Made by a program: the position numbers and the translations under genes. A model generated the notes under the pieces. That model saw only the letters and a list, made by a program, of their open reading frames with translations, did no database searches and was not told the DNA's origin. From assembly GCF_019207085.1 (NCBI RefSeq), contig NZ_JAATOM010000005.1:310001-374000 (forward strand): DNA of 64,000 bases, in the 5' to 3' direction. This document shows, piece by piece, positions 16,096-25,932 of this stretch. This DNA is from Variovorax sp. dw_308 (lineage in GTDB: Bacteria; Pseudomonadota; Gammaproteobacteria; Burkholderiales; Burkholderiaceae_C). Within the stretch, counting starts at the first letter, position 1; each line of letters opens with the position of its first letter.

Positions 16096-19000
16096 TCAAG
16101 GCTTCGCCTCCTGCGCCACCCGGCGCGCGACCTTGGTGATCTTCGGATCGGCCCAGGTGCCGTCGATCAGGAATTCCTGCGTCGCCGCGGCGCTCAGCGG
16201 CTTGCTCAGCGCGTATTGGGCGAGGAAGGCGGCGAGTCCGATGGCGGGGTTGATGACGGTCGCCGCCAACGCCGCGGTGCCAGCCGATATCTCGGGCACC
16301 ACCACCACGCGCAGCGACTGGGTTTCACGCGTGATGTTGGCCGTGCCCTCCATCAGCACGGCCGCGTTCACGCCCTTCATCTGCAGGTTGTTGGTGCTGG
16401 CGGTGCCGTCGCTGATCTTGGCGTCGCCGCGGATGAAGTCGAACTGGAAGCCCTGGCTGAAGATGTCCCGGAAATCCAGCGTCAGCCGACGCGGCAGCGC
16501 CTGCAGGCTCAGCACCCCGAGCAGCTTGGCCAGCCCCGGGTCGGCCTTCAGGAACTGGCCGGACTCCACGTCGATGTGAAGCTTGCCGCCCAGGCTCGGA
16601 TAGTCGAGCGAGAACGGTGAGCCGCGCCACTCGACTGCTCCGTCAAGCCGCCCATGGCCGCGCCGCACCACGTCCTTCATGTTGAAGCGGTTGAGCAGCA
16701 GGCCCACATCCGTGATGTCCAGCGTGAACTGCATGCTGGTGCGCCGTGCATCGCTTCGCGGGCCGGGCGCCGCGGTCGCCGGCAGTGCGCTCCAGCTGCC
16801 CTCGGCCACGAAGCTGGCCTCGGGGGTGCTGAGACCCAGCTTGTTCAGCCGCCATTCGTGGCTGGCGCCGCCCAGGTTGACCGCGTTGATCTCCGCCCGG
16901 CCCAGCCGCCGGTTGAACAGCTCGAAATCGTCGACCACGATGTCGAGCGCCGGCAGCGTGCCGGGTTGCTCGTCGAGCAGCGACTCGACCTCCGTGGCCT
17001 CGCTGGGCGCGATGCGCAGCCGCGCCAGCCGCGCGTACAGGCGGCCATCCTGCGACTGCCGGTATTCGGCGTAGCCGTTGAGATCGTTGGCGTCGATATT
17101 GGCGCGCCAGACCTGCCCGTCCCGGCTGCCGCCCAGCACGACGTTCTGGAGCTTCCGCCGCGACATCACCAACTCCTGCGCGCGTACGGCGATCACCGTG
17201 GGCAGGTAGCCCGAGGCCTCCTCCTCCGTCGCCGCCGCTGCGCCGAGCGCTTCCGGCGGGCTGCCCGTGGCCTCGCCGAACACCGATTTCCAGGCATCCA
17301 CATCAAAGCGCGCGAGCCGGATGTTGGCCAGCACGCCCCGCGCCGGCGAGGCGGCCGACTCGCCGGCCTCGAGCCCCACGCCGATCGCGCCGTTGATGAC
17401 CTTCGGTTCGTTGCCGGAGATGTCGCGCTGGTAGCGGATCGACGCGAGCCGGCCGAGGTCCAACTGCAGTTCGTCGCGTGCCGCCGCCGTCGCCGATGCG
17501 CGGGGCAGGAGCTTCTTCTCGAGGCGCAACGGCAGGGCATCGGCCGCCGGCTTGGCCAGCGGAGCGGGCAGGTCGAGCGCCAGGCCCTGCAGGCTGCTGG
17601 CGAGGCTGAATTCGGCGACGCCGTCGCGCACCGACAGCGTGCCTGCATAGGGCGTGCTGCCGCTGGCGCGCTTGGCCAACCGGCTCAGCCAGCTCACCTC
17701 GCGCAGGCCGCGCAGACCCTCGGCAGTGGCCGTGCCCTGGGCCTTGTAGACCATCTCGCTGCCGCTGCCGGCGTAGCGTCCCTGCCCTTCCAGCTTGACG
17801 TCGCCGCCGGCCACGCGGGCCTGCACGCCGGCCAGCGAGAAGCCGCTTTCGGTGAACGTGAGCATGCCGCGCGCCTGCGTGAAAGCGGGCGCCTCCGGCA
17901 TCGGCTGCACCTCGTTGTCGGCCAGCGTGACGCTGGTCTGGAGCTTGAACTTGTCCATGGCCTCGAGCGGGAGTTCGAGGCGCACCTTGTAGTCCGCATT
18001 GCCGGTGGCACGGGCGCGCGCGATGGCTTCGCCCGGCGCGCCGCCCACGATGGGCGCAGCCGCCTTGATCAGCGAGAACAGCGGTCCCTTGGCAAGGCCA
18101 TCCACCTTGAGCAACGGGGCGGCATGCGCCATGTCGGCAATCTCGGCATCGGCCTTGGCCACCTCGATGCCCTGCACGCCGGCGAAATGGCCGCGCGCGT
18201 TGTGCACCTGCATGCCGGCGCGCTCGAAGATCAACTCGCCCGAGAGGCCGGTCAAGGCCGGCCACGCACCCGCGGCCGGCGGCGCACCGGGCGCGGGCGG
18301 CGGCACGTAGGCGTAAGTCACGTCGTTCACCTTGGCCACGATGCGGAAGTCGCCCTGCTTCGGATCGTTGAAGGGCATGTCGTGCAGGTCGCCGCGCACC
18401 TTGAAATCGACCGTAGACGCAGTGCCCTTGTTCACGCTGTCGCGCACATAGTCGCGCGTGGACTTGGGTATGACCAGCGGCAGGTAGCGAAACACCCGGG
18501 TGCCGTCGGCCTTGGTGAGCTGGCCTTGCAGGTCGAGCACGCCCGGATAGCGCCCGCGCGAGCTGGCGGGGTCGCTGGTGCGCCAGTCGGCCCTGGCCTC
18601 GCCTTGCGTATCGGCATTGGAAAAGCGCAGGCCCGTCACCTGGACCTGCGTGGCGGGCCCGTCGAGCTTCCAGGCGACCTTGCCCGTGAGCTGGTCGATC
18701 GGCACCACCGGCTCCTCGAAGACGCCGGGGAAGTCGAGCGCGCCGTTCGCGATCGCGATGTCTGCAGTGCCGCCGGCCTGGGTCGCGTCGAAGGCGACGG
18801 TGGCCCCGCGCAGGCCGGGCGTGCCGGTCGGCACGGCGGCGGGCACGTTGGTTCCGCGTGCCGCGGGCGGCCTGGCCGGCGCCGGCTCGCCGGGTTGCGA
18901 GGCGACGGCCAGGTCGCTGACACGGCCGCGCGCCTGGTACTTGTCGGGTGCGCCCAACGGCCCTTGCCAGCTCGCATCGATGCGCTCGAGCAGCCCGCGC

Positions 19001-20181
19001 AAGTCATGGGTCGAGAGCGCGCGATGGGTGGGCTCGTCGAGCGGCAGCCGGCTGGCGATCTGCGTGAGCGCCCCGAGGTCGAGCCGGTCGGCCTTGAACA
19101 CACCGCGTTCGGATCCGGTGCGCCCCTTCGCGGGAATGCGCTCGAAGCTCAGGTTGCCGCCGGGCCAGCGCGTGCCGTCGGCGGTGTCGAACTGCAGGTC
19201 GGTGGTCGAGAAGGTCAAGTGCTCGTCGTTCATGTCGCCGGCCAGCCGCCCGGTGACGCGACTCAACACCAGCGGCTCCAGCTTCTCGCTCAGCACCGCG
19301 TCGACGTGAAGGAGGGCCAGGTCGAGCGCGCCGCCATGGACCTCGCCGTCGTTCACATCCGCCCACAGCCGCAGCGCGCCGTTGGCTTCGCGGATGCGCG
19401 CGTCGAGCGAAACATAGGCGCCCAGGCGCGCGACATCCATGTGGGGAAACTCGGCATAGATCTGCCCGTCCCAGGTCAGCCACTTGCCGGCGTGCGTGGT
19501 CAGGAAAGGTTGCCGGAACTGGCCGCGCAAGGTGAAACGCTGGCCCCAGCCTTCGGGCGGCGTGGCATCGAGGCGCATGGCATGGCGGCGCGTGCTGTTG
19601 CGCACGACCAGGCTCACGTCGGTCAGCAACAGCGGCTCGGCGTGGCGCGTCTCGTCCGTCCAGCGCACGGTGCCGCCCCGCACGGCGAATTCGCGCTGCG
19701 AGAAGAACCAGTCGGCCGCGCGGGTGTCGCCGCTGGTGTCCGCGTGCATGTCGAGACCGGCAACGTGCAGCTTGCCCATGGCGTCGCGCCGCACCTCAAC
19801 CTCGGGGTTCTCGATGTAGATCTGCTCGAAATTGAAGCGCCACAGTGAACGCGGCGACACGCTGGCCACCACGCGCGCCAGCTTCAGAGCCTGGCGGTCC
19901 AGGCTGTCGTGGAGCACCACGTCATGCAGCTCGAAGGTCGGGAAAAGGCCTTCGGAAACGGCGGTGATCGCGCCGATTCTCACGGGCACCCCGATGGCCT
20001 TCGTGGCCTGCGCCTCCAGCACGCCGCGGTACTCGCCGATTCGCGGCACAATCCATCCGTGTAGGACAACGACCGACAGTGCGAACAACAACCAGGCGGC
20101 GATCAGGAGTCCAAGCATCCAGCGCGCCGTGACAGCGGTGACCTGGAGCAGACGTGAGGGGGATGACGTCGTGTCGTTCAT
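16096..20181 (-). CDS. yhdP: YhdP-family AsmA-like envelope lipid transport protein
   Basis: 1361-residue giant protein with one N-terminal transmembrane anchor (about residues 20-43) and a very long periplasmic part typical of YhdP/TIGR02099 (DUF3971 plus AsmA-like C-terminus). Family members bridge the inner and outer membranes and move phospholipids outward. The N-terminal block VPVRIGAITAVSEGLFPTF and C-terminal DYPSLGGKLHIDVESGQFL are family-like. The start is 27 bases from the divergent glnE start, so their promoters overlap or each lies within the other gene. The ribosome binding site is weak. Confidence 0.9.
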   Translation of the reverse strand: MNDTTSSPSRLLQVTAVTARWMLGLLIAAWLLFALSVVVLHGWIVPRIGEYRGVLEAQATKAIGVPVRIGAITAVSEGLFPTFELHDVVLHDSLDRQALKLARVVASVSPRSLWRFNFEQIYIENPEVEVRRDAMGKLHVAGLDMHADTSGDTRAADWFFSQREFAVRGGTVRWTDETRHAEPLLLTDVSLVVRNSTRRHAMRLDATPPEGWGQRFTLRGQFRQPFLTTHAGKWLTWDGQIYAEFPHMDVARLGAYVSLDARIREANGALRLWADVNDGEVHGGALDLALLHVDAVLSEKLEPLVLSRVTGRLAGDMNDEHLTFSTTDLQFDTADGTRWPGGNLSFERIPAKGRTGSERGVFKADRLDLGALTQIASRLPLDEPTHRALSTHDLRGLLERIDASWQGPLGAPDKYQARGRVSDLAVASQPGEPAPARPPAARGTNVPAAVPTGTPGLRGATVAFDATQAGGTADIAIANGALDFPGVFEEPVVPIDQLTGKVAWKLDGPATQVQVTGLRFSNADTQGEARADWRTSDPASSRGRYPGVLDLQGQLTKADGTRVFRYLPLVIPKSTRDYVRDSVNKGTASTVDFKVRGDLHDMPFNDPKQGDFRIVAKVNDVTYAYVPPPAPGAPPAAGAWPALTGLSGELIFERAGMQVHNARGHFAGVQGIEVAKADAEIADMAHAAPLLKVDGLAKGPLFSLIKAAAPIVGGAPGEAIARARATGNADYKVRLELPLEAMDKFKLQTSVTLADNEVQPMPEAPAFTQARGMLTFTESGFSLAGVQARVAGGDVKLEGQGRYAGSGSEMVYKAQGTATAEGLRGLREVSWLSRLAKRASGSTPYAGTLSVRDGVAEFSLASSLQGLALDLPAPLAKPAADALPLRLEKKLLPRASATAAARDELQLDLGRLASIRYQRDISGNEPKVINGAIGVGLEAGESAASPARGVLANIRLARFDVDAWKSVFGEATGSPPEALGAAAATEEEASGYLPTVIAVRAQELVMSRRKLQNVVLGGSRDGQVWRANIDANDLNGYAEYRQSQDGRLYARLARLRIAPSEATEVESLLDEQPGTLPALDIVVDDFELFNRRLGRAEINAVNLGGASHEWRLNKLGLSTPEASFVAEGSWSALPATAAPGPRSDARRTSMQFTLDITDVGLLLNRFNMKDVVRRGHGRLDGAVEWRGSPFSLDYPSLGGKLHIDVESGQFLKADPGLAKLLGVLSLQALPRRLTLDFRDIFSQGFQFDFIRGDAKISDGTASTNNLQMKGVNAAVLMEGTANITRETQSLRVVVVPEISAGTAALAATVINPAIGLAAFLAQYALSKPLSAAATQEFLIDGTWADPKITKVARRVAQEAKP

Positions 20182-20208
20182 TAAGGATCGCGCGCTGTGT
20201 CAGGAATT

Positions 20209-22995
20209 ATGACCGCCAGCATTCAGACCAGTTCCAATCCGGACGCGCATGGCCATGGTGCCACCGCGGCGCCCGCCGTGCAGCTTTCATCGCATTCCCG
20301 ATTCGTGCAACGGCTGCGACGCCGCTATGCCGCCGACCTGGCGCTGCTGCCGCCCGGCGCACCCGTGCGCGGCCATTTCACGCAGGCCTACGAAGCCTTG
20401 CGCGCGCGCGGCTCCTCGGTGGCGGACGCCTTGCGCATCGTTCGCAATCTGGTGATGGAGCGCCTCGTCACGCTCGACTGCGAGGCGCAGGCGTCCCTGG
20501 AGGTCGTGACCACTGCGGTGACGCAGCTTGCCGAGTTCGCGCTCGACACGTCCTGCCACGAAGCCCGGCGCGAGCTGGTCCTGGTGCACGGCCAACCGCT
20601 CGGCCCGGACGGCCAGCCGGCCAGCCTCTGGGTCGTCGGCATGGGCAAGCTGGGCGCACGCGAACTCAACGTCTCCAGCGACATCGACCTGATCTACCTC
20701 TACGACGCCGATGGCGAGACCGCCGGCGATGCGACAGGCCGCGGCAGGCTCGCCAACCAGGACTTCTTCGGGCGCATGGTCAAGCGCATCTACGCGCTCG
20801 TCGGCGACACCACCGAGCACGGCTTCGTGTTCCGCGTCGACCTCGCCTTGCGGCCCAACGGCAACTCGGGGCCGAACGCGGTCTCGCTTGACGCACTCGA
20901 AGAATATTTCCAGGTGCAGGGCCGCGAATGGGAGCGCTTCGCCTGGCTCAAGAGCCGGGTTGTGGCGCCCTTCGACTGCATCGCGGATGCCTCCGCGCAG
21001 GCGCTGCGCACCGTGGTGCTGCCCTTCGTCTTCCGCCGCTACCTCGACTACAACGTGTTCGACTCGCTGCGCGTGCTGCACCGGCAGATCCGCGAGCAGG
21101 CTGCGCGCCGCAGCGCAGGCCGTCCATCGCGCGCCAACGACGTGAAGCTGTCGCGTGGCGGCATCCGCGAGATCGAATTCACCGTGCAACTGCTGCAGGT
21201 GGTGCGCGGCGGCCAATACCCCGAGCTGCGCACCCGCCCCACGCTCGACGCCTTGCAGCGCCTCGCCCGCGCCGGACTGATGGAGCAGGCGACCGCCGAC
21301 GCGCTGGCCGAGGCCTATGTCTTCCTGCGCCGCGTCGAGCACCGCATCCAGTATCTCGACGACCAGCAGACCCACGCACTGCCCGTCAACGACGACGACC
21401 TGCGCTGGATCGCGCAGACGCTCGGCTACGCGGATTGCTGCGAATTCCTGACCCAGCTCGACGCGCATCGCGAGCTGGTGGCGCAGGAGTTCGACAAGCT
21501 GCTGGGCGGCGAGCCGAAGCCGTGCAACGGCAAATGCAACGGCAAGTCGGGCCAGGCCACGCCGGCGGACATCACCGGACTGCTCGACGAACTGCCCCCC
21601 GCCTTCGCCGAGCGCGTCAAGCGCTGGGTCGACCATCCGCGCGTGCTGGCCCTGCGCGAGGAAGCCCAGGGGCGCCTGCGTCAGCTCGTGCAGCGCACCG
21701 GCCAATGGATGCGAGACGAAGCGGACGGCGACGGCGCCGGCGAGGTCGCCGACCACCTGCAGGCCGCGTTGCGCTGGGCCGACTGGATCGAACCGCTGCT
21801 GCGCCGCGAAAGCTACCTCGCGCTGCTGGTCGAACGGCCCGCCGTGCAGCGCCGCCTGCTGCGGCTGCTGGGCGCGGCCAAGTGGCCCGCCCGCTACCTG
21901 CTGAAACACCCAGGTGTGATCGACGAACTGGCCGACGACCACATGCTGACCAGCCGCTTCGACGCCAAGGTGTTCGAGCAGGAGCTGGAAGAACGCCGCG
22001 GCGCCCTGCGCAGCACCGGCGAGGCGGACGAAGAAGCCATGCTCAACCTGCTGCGGCGTGCCCATCACGCCGAGGTGTTCCGCACTCTGGCGCGCGACGT
22101 CGAAGGCCGCATCACCGTCGAGCAGGTCGCCGACGACCTCAGCGCGCTGGCCGACACCGTGCTGCGCGTGACGGCCCGCTGGTGCTGGCCACTGGTGCGC
22201 AACCACCATCGCCCGCAACCGCAGTTCGCCATCGTCGGCTACGGCAAGCTCGGCGGTAAGGAACTGGGCTACGGCAGCGACCTCGACATCGTCTTCCTCT
22301 ACGAAGACGACGACGAGCGGGCCGCCGAGGTCTACGCCGCCTACGTGCGCAAGCTCATCAACTGGCTCACCGTCAAGACGGCCGAGGGCGACCTGTTCGA
22401 GATCGACACGGCCCTGCGTCCCAACGGCAACTCCGGCCTGCTGACCATCAGCTTCGACGCCTACGAGAAGTACCAGCTCGGCCGCGGCAGCAACACCGCG
22501 TGGACCTGGGAGCACCAGGCCATGACCCGCGCTCGCTTCGTGCTCGGCGACCCGGAACTCGGCCGGCGTTTCGACGCCGTGCGCGAGGCCACGATCACCT
22601 CGATCCGCGACCTCGATGCGCTCAAGGTGCAGATCGTCGCGATGCGCGACAAGGTGCGTTCGGCGCACCCGGTCAAGGCCGATCGGTTCGACGTCAAGCA
22701 CAGCCCCGGCGGCATGGTCGATGCCGAGTTCGTGGTGCAGTACATGGTGCTGTCGGCCAGCGCACGTTTTCCGACGCTGCTGCCGAATGTCGGCAACATC
22801 GCGCTGCTGCAGCGCGCCGAAGACGCCGGCCTGCTGCCACCCGGCGTGGGCCGCGACGCGGGCGTGGCCTATCGTGAGCTGCGCCGCGTGCAGCACGTGG
22901 CCCGCCTCAACGAAGATCCGACCCAGGTGCCGCTGACCTCGCTGGTGGCCGAGCGCACGGCGATGCTCGCCTTGTGGAATGCGGCCTTTGGCTGA
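20209..22995 (+). CDS. glnE: Bifunctional glutamine synthetase adenylyltransferase/deadenylase
   Basis: About 928-residue GlnE, which adenylylates and deadenylylates glutamine synthetase according to PII state. Two nucleotidyltransferase domains are present. The N-terminal one has GMGKLGARELNVSSDIDLIY, the C-terminal one YGKLGGKELGYGSDLDIVF, each followed by a PII-uridylyltransferase-like helical region. The start at 20209 (ATG) follows CAGGA closely; a GTG at 20197 in frame is an alternative that would add four residues. An insert rich in Asn/Gly/Lys codons near residue 440 (CNGKCNGKSG) looks like a linker between domains. Confidence 0.94.
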   Translation: MTASIQTSSNPDAHGHGATAAPAVQLSSHSRFVQRLRRRYAADLALLPPGAPVRGHFTQAYEALRARGSSVADALRIVRNLVMERLVTLDCEAQASLEVVTTAVTQLAEFALDTSCHEARRELVLVHGQPLGPDGQPASLWVVGMGKLGARELNVSSDIDLIYLYDADGETAGDATGRGRLANQDFFGRMVKRIYALVGDTTEHGFVFRVDLALRPNGNSGPNAVSLDALEEYFQVQGREWERFAWLKSRVVAPFDCIADASAQALRTVVLPFVFRRYLDYNVFDSLRVLHRQIREQAARRSAGRPSRANDVKLSRGGIREIEFTVQLLQVVRGGQYPELRTRPTLDALQRLARAGLMEQATADALAEAYVFLRRVEHRIQYLDDQQTHALPVNDDDLRWIAQTLGYADCCEFLTQLDAHRELVAQEFDKLLGGEPKPCNGKCNGKSGQATPADITGLLDELPPAFAERVKRWVDHPRVLALREEAQGRLRQLVQRTGQWMRDEADGDGAGEVADHLQAALRWADWIEPLLRRESYLALLVERPAVQRRLLRLLGAAKWPARYLLKHPGVIDELADDHMLTSRFDAKVFEQELEERRGALRSTGEADEEAMLNLLRRAHHAEVFRTLARDVEGRITVEQVADDLSALADTVLRVTARWCWPLVRNHHRPQPQFAIVGYGKLGGKELGYGSDLDIVFLYEDDDERAAEVYAAYVRKLINWLTVKTAEGDLFEIDTALRPNGNSGLLTISFDAYEKYQLGRGSNTAWTWEHQAMTRARFVLGDPELGRRFDAVREATITSIRDLDALKVQIVAMRDKVRSAHPVKADRFDVKHSPGGMVDAEFVVQYMVLSASARFPTLLPNVGNIALLQRAEDAGLLPPGVGRDAGVAYRELRRVQHVARLNEDPTQVPLTSLVAERTAMLALWNAAFG

Positions 22996-23002
22996 GCGCG
23001 GC

Positions 23003-24031
23003 ATGCCGGGGGCAACACGCGAGGCGCTGACGCCGTTCACCTGCGCCGCACCGGTGCTGGTGGCCGCGGCACTGGCCGCTGCACTCGCCGGCTGCGCCAG
23101 CGGTCCGCGCAGCGGCAGCGATGGCGCCGAAGCCAGCGTACCCGCCAACCTCGACCGCGTGCCCGATGCGGAGCCGCGCGTCGAAAGCATCCGCGCCAGC
23201 GGCAGCACCAGCAAGCCCTATGTCGCGCTGGGCCAGACCTATGTGCCCATGGTCGACGATCGACCGTTCCGCGAGAGCGGCCTGGCCTCCTGGTATGGCC
23301 GCAAGTTCCACAGTGGCTCGACCGCGAGCGGCGAACCCTACGACATGTACGCCATGACGGCCGCGCACAAGACGCTGCCGCTGCCCAGCTACGCGCGCGT
23401 GCGCAACCCGGCCAACGGGCGCGAGGTGATCGTGCGGGTGAACGACCGCGGCCCCTTCGTCGATGGCCGCGTCATCGACCTGAGCTACACGGCGGCACTG
23501 AAGCTCGACCTGCTGCGTGGCGTGGCGCCGGTGGAGATCGAGCGCATCACCAACCAGGACATCCGCACGGGCGCGTGGCGACGTCCAGGCGACGCCGCCG
23601 TGGCGCAAGATACGTCGGCGCGACTGCCGCCATCGGACGCAGTCGCCGTGCCGGTCGGCCTGACAACGGAAGTCTCCGCGCCGCCGCCGCGTGGCGCCAT
23701 GGGCACGGACCTGGCGCCCATGAGCCCCATCCCGTTGCCGCGCGCCACCGCGAATCCCCCGCCCGGCACCGCGACAGGCGCCGCGGAGAAGCCTGCGCCC
23801 GCAACCGGCTTCTGGGTGCAATTGGGCGCCTTCAGCCAGCGCGAGGGCGCAGCCGCCTTCCAGGAGAAGGTGTCGAAGCAGATGCCGGCGCTGAAGATGA
23901 TGGTGTTCAGCGAGAACGGCATGCACCGCCTGCAGGCCGGCCCCTACGCCACGCGCGAATCGGCCCAGACGGCTGGCGAGCAGGTCCGCAACGGCCTGAA
24001 CCTGGCGCCGGTCATCGTCGAGCGGCGCTGA
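23003..24031 (+). CDS. rlpA: Septal-ring lytic transglycosylase RlpA with SPOR domain
   Basis: About 342-residue outer-membrane lipoprotein. The signal peptide ends in lipobox LAGC. A double-psi beta-barrel RlpA domain follows (GLASWYGRKFHSGSTASGE, VRVNDRGPFVDGRVIDLS), then a Pro/Ala-rich linker and a C-terminal SPOR domain (GFWVQLGAFSQREGAAAF) that targets denuded glycan at the septum. In Pseudomonas RlpA is a lytic transglycosylase; activity here is by homology. The chosen ATG lies seven bases after the glnE stop; an upstream ATG at 22979 overlapping glnE is also possible. Likely co-transcribed with glnE. Confidence 0.88.
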   Translation: MPGATREALTPFTCAAPVLVAAALAAALAGCASGPRSGSDGAEASVPANLDRVPDAEPRVESIRASGSTSKPYVALGQTYVPMVDDRPFRESGLASWYGRKFHSGSTASGEPYDMYAMTAAHKTLPLPSYARVRNPANGREVIVRVNDRGPFVDGRVIDLSYTAALKLDLLRGVAPVEIERITNQDIRTGAWRRPGDAAVAQDTSARLPPSDAVAVPVGLTTEVSAPPPRGAMGTDLAPMSPIPLPRATANPPPGTATGAAEKPAPATGFWVQLGAFSQREGAAAFQEKVSKQMPALKMMVFSENGMHRLQAGPYATRESAQTAGEQVRNGLNLAPVIVERR

Positions 24032-24089
24032 AGGACCCCTGCCGCAGGCCCGCGACCGGTGGCCGTGGCAGAAAGATGCCTGCCTTCGG

Positions 24090-24947
24090 TCAGGCGCCCT
24101 GGTATTCGGGCTTGGGCCCCAGACTCGCTGCGAGCTCCTTGCGGTAGCGATTGAGTTCCTGCACCGTCTTGAAGCTGCGGTTCATCAGCAGGCTCATGTT
24201 GTGCAGGATGCGCTCGCCGACCTTGGTTTCCCAGACGGCGTCGAACTTGATCTGCTTGTCGAGCCAGTGCTCGAGCCAGTCCGGGTCGGGCATGCGGCTC
24301 TGGATGGTGTCGTTTGGAAACAGCGCCTTGTTCACGTGCAGGTTGGTCGGATGCAGCGCCTGTGCTGTGCGGCGCGCGCTGGCCATCAGCACGCCGACCT
24401 TGGTGAAGGCGGCACGGGCCTCGTCGCCGAACTTTTCCATCGCGCGCTTCATGTAGCGCAGGTACGCGCCGCCGTGGCGGGCCTCGTCCTGGCTCAGCGT
24501 GGTGTAGATGTGCTTGATGACCGGTTCGGTGTGCCATTCGGCCGCGCGGCGATACCAGTGATTGAGCCGGATCTCGCCGCAGAAATGCAGCATCAGCGTC
24601 TCCAGCGGCGGCGCCGGATCGAAGTCGAAGCGGACTTCATGCAGTTCCTGCTCGGTCGGGGCATGTTCGGGGCTGAAGCGCTTGAGATATTCCATCAGCA
24701 CCAGCGAATGCTTCTGCTCCTCGAAGAACCAGATCGACATGAACGCCGAAAAATCGCTGTCGTGCCGGTTGTCGCGCAGGAACATCTCCGTGGCCGGGAG
24801 GGCCGACCATTCGGTGATGGCATTCATCTTGATGGTTTGCGCCTGCTCTGCCGACAGCTTGGTCGCATCGAAGGACTGCCACGGAATGTCCCGGTCCATG
24901 TCCCAACGGACGGATTCGAGTTGTCTGAAAAGTTCCGGGTAGAGCAT
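24090..24947 (-). CDS. Ferritin-like diiron carboxylate protein
   Basis: 285-residue helical protein with a complete four-helix diiron ligand set: E54 (PATEMF), E77xxH80 (EEQKH), E125 (CGEIRLNHWY) and E155xxH158 (DEARHG). This pattern fits the ferritin-like/acyl-ACP desaturase superfamily; the substrate is unknown. The start MLYPELFRQLE was chosen because sequence upstream is not family-like. It is transcribed divergently from the secreted glutathione peroxidase across 122 bases, so a shared redox- or metal-responsive region is possible but no operator was recognised. Confidence 0.75.
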   Translation of the reverse strand: MLYPELFRQLESVRWDMDRDIPWQSFDATKLSAEQAQTIKMNAITEWSALPATEMFLRDNRHDSDFSAFMSIWFFEEQKHSLVLMEYLKRFSPEHAPTEQELHEVRFDFDPAPPLETLMLHFCGEIRLNHWYRRAAEWHTEPVIKHIYTTLSQDEARHGGAYLRYMKRAMEKFGDEARAAFTKVGVLMASARRTAQALHPTNLHVNKALFPNDTIQSRMPDPDWLEHWLDKQIKFDAVWETKVGERILHNMSLLMNRSFKTVQELNRYRKELAASLGPKPEYQGA

Positions 24948-25069
24948 CGATGTCTTTCTTAAGCCGAGGGATTTTAGTCGGCAGGGTTTGGCACGGCCGT
25001 GACAAGCGCGCGATGATGCGGAACACGCGCATCGCCGAATTGGATGCGCCATGCCGCTGGAGATACCCG

Positions 25070-25633
25070 ATGCACTTACGCTCCCTGCTTTTCACGTCAT
25101 TGACGGCCGCCGCGTTGGCCCCCGCCGCAGCGCTGGCCCAGCCGGAGGCCGCCTGCCCTCCGATCCTGCACCACACCTTCCCACGTTTGCAAGACGAAAA
25201 ACCCCAATCTCTTTGCCAGTATTCCGGCAAGGTGGTGCTGATCGTCAACACCGCGAGCTTCTGCGGCTTCACGCCGCAGTACAAGGGTCTGGAGGCGCTC
25301 GACAGCAAATACCGTGGGCGCGGCCTCGCGGTGCTGGGCTTCCCGTCGAACGATTTCGCCCAGGAAACTGGCTCCAACAAGGAGATTGCCGATTTTTGCG
25401 AGAGCACTTTCGGCGTGAAATTCCCGATGTTCGCCAAGTCGTCGGTGCGCGGCCCGGAGGCCAATCCGCTGTTCAAGGAACTCGCCCAGATCTCGGGCAC
25501 GACGCCCAAGTGGAACTTCTACAAGTACCTGATCGGCCGCGATGGAAAGGTGGTCGACAGCTATTCGAGCATGACGACGCCCGACAGCAAGGATTTCGTC
25601 CGCGAGCTTGAAAAGCAGCTGGCCGCGAAGTGA
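25070..25633 (+). CDS. Secreted glutathione peroxidase (Cys type)
   Basis: 187-residue thiol peroxidase of the GPx family with an N-terminal signal peptide (about residues 1-23, cleavage near ALA-QPEA), so it acts in the periplasm. The peroxidatic residue is Cys65 in NTASFCGFTPQY, not selenocysteine. The resolving-type block FPSNDFAQETG (Gln98) and the WNFYKYLIG motif with Trp are present. Members usually reduce hydroperoxides with thioredoxin-like donors. The start ATG at 25070 begins the signal peptide. Confidence 0.9.
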   Translation: MHLRSLLFTSLTAAALAPAAALAQPEAACPPILHHTFPRLQDEKPQSLCQYSGKVVLIVNTASFCGFTPQYKGLEALDSKYRGRGLAVLGFPSNDFAQETGSNKEIADFCESTFGVKFPMFAKSSVRGPEANPLFKELAQISGTTPKWNFYKYLIGRDGKVVDSYSSMTTPDSKDFVRELEKQLAAK

Positions 25634-25932
25634 GTGACGGCGAATCGAAAACGGTATCGACAGCTTCCGGCATCTGCTTCACAAATGTTTACCTTCGGGG
25701 CGGGAACCTCGACGCAGCGGCTTTCCTCCTAAACCCACAGGCGATGAGCGCCTGATTGGTTTTCATGCTGCGAGGTCTTCCGGGCATTCATGTCCGGCTG
25801 AAATCCCGAGGCGATTCTTCTCCTCCTCCCTCCCTCCCTCTTCGCACGGGGCGCCTCGCAGCATTTTTGTATTGGAAGGACCGGCGGGCTCCGTGAGGGC
25901 CCAACGGGAACGCGCCAGGAAAAGCGCCGGGT
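25634..25932. other. Intergenic stretch without recognised gene
   Basis: About 300 bases between the convergent peroxidase and GST genes. I see no coding signature, clear terminator or known repeat; it has a pyrimidine-rich tract around 25815-25840. Confidence 0.5.

Noticed and set aside
16654..19848. Long open frame (over 1000 codons) on the plus strand opposite yhdP
   Set aside because: The yhdP frame has clear family sequence and a signal anchor. The opposite frame is Arg/Ala/Gly/His-rich with no domain, as expected for the antisense of high-GC coding DNA.
20287..23214. Long minus-strand open frame opposite glnE
   Set aside because: Low-complexity composition and no motifs; glnE has both catalytic domains intact.
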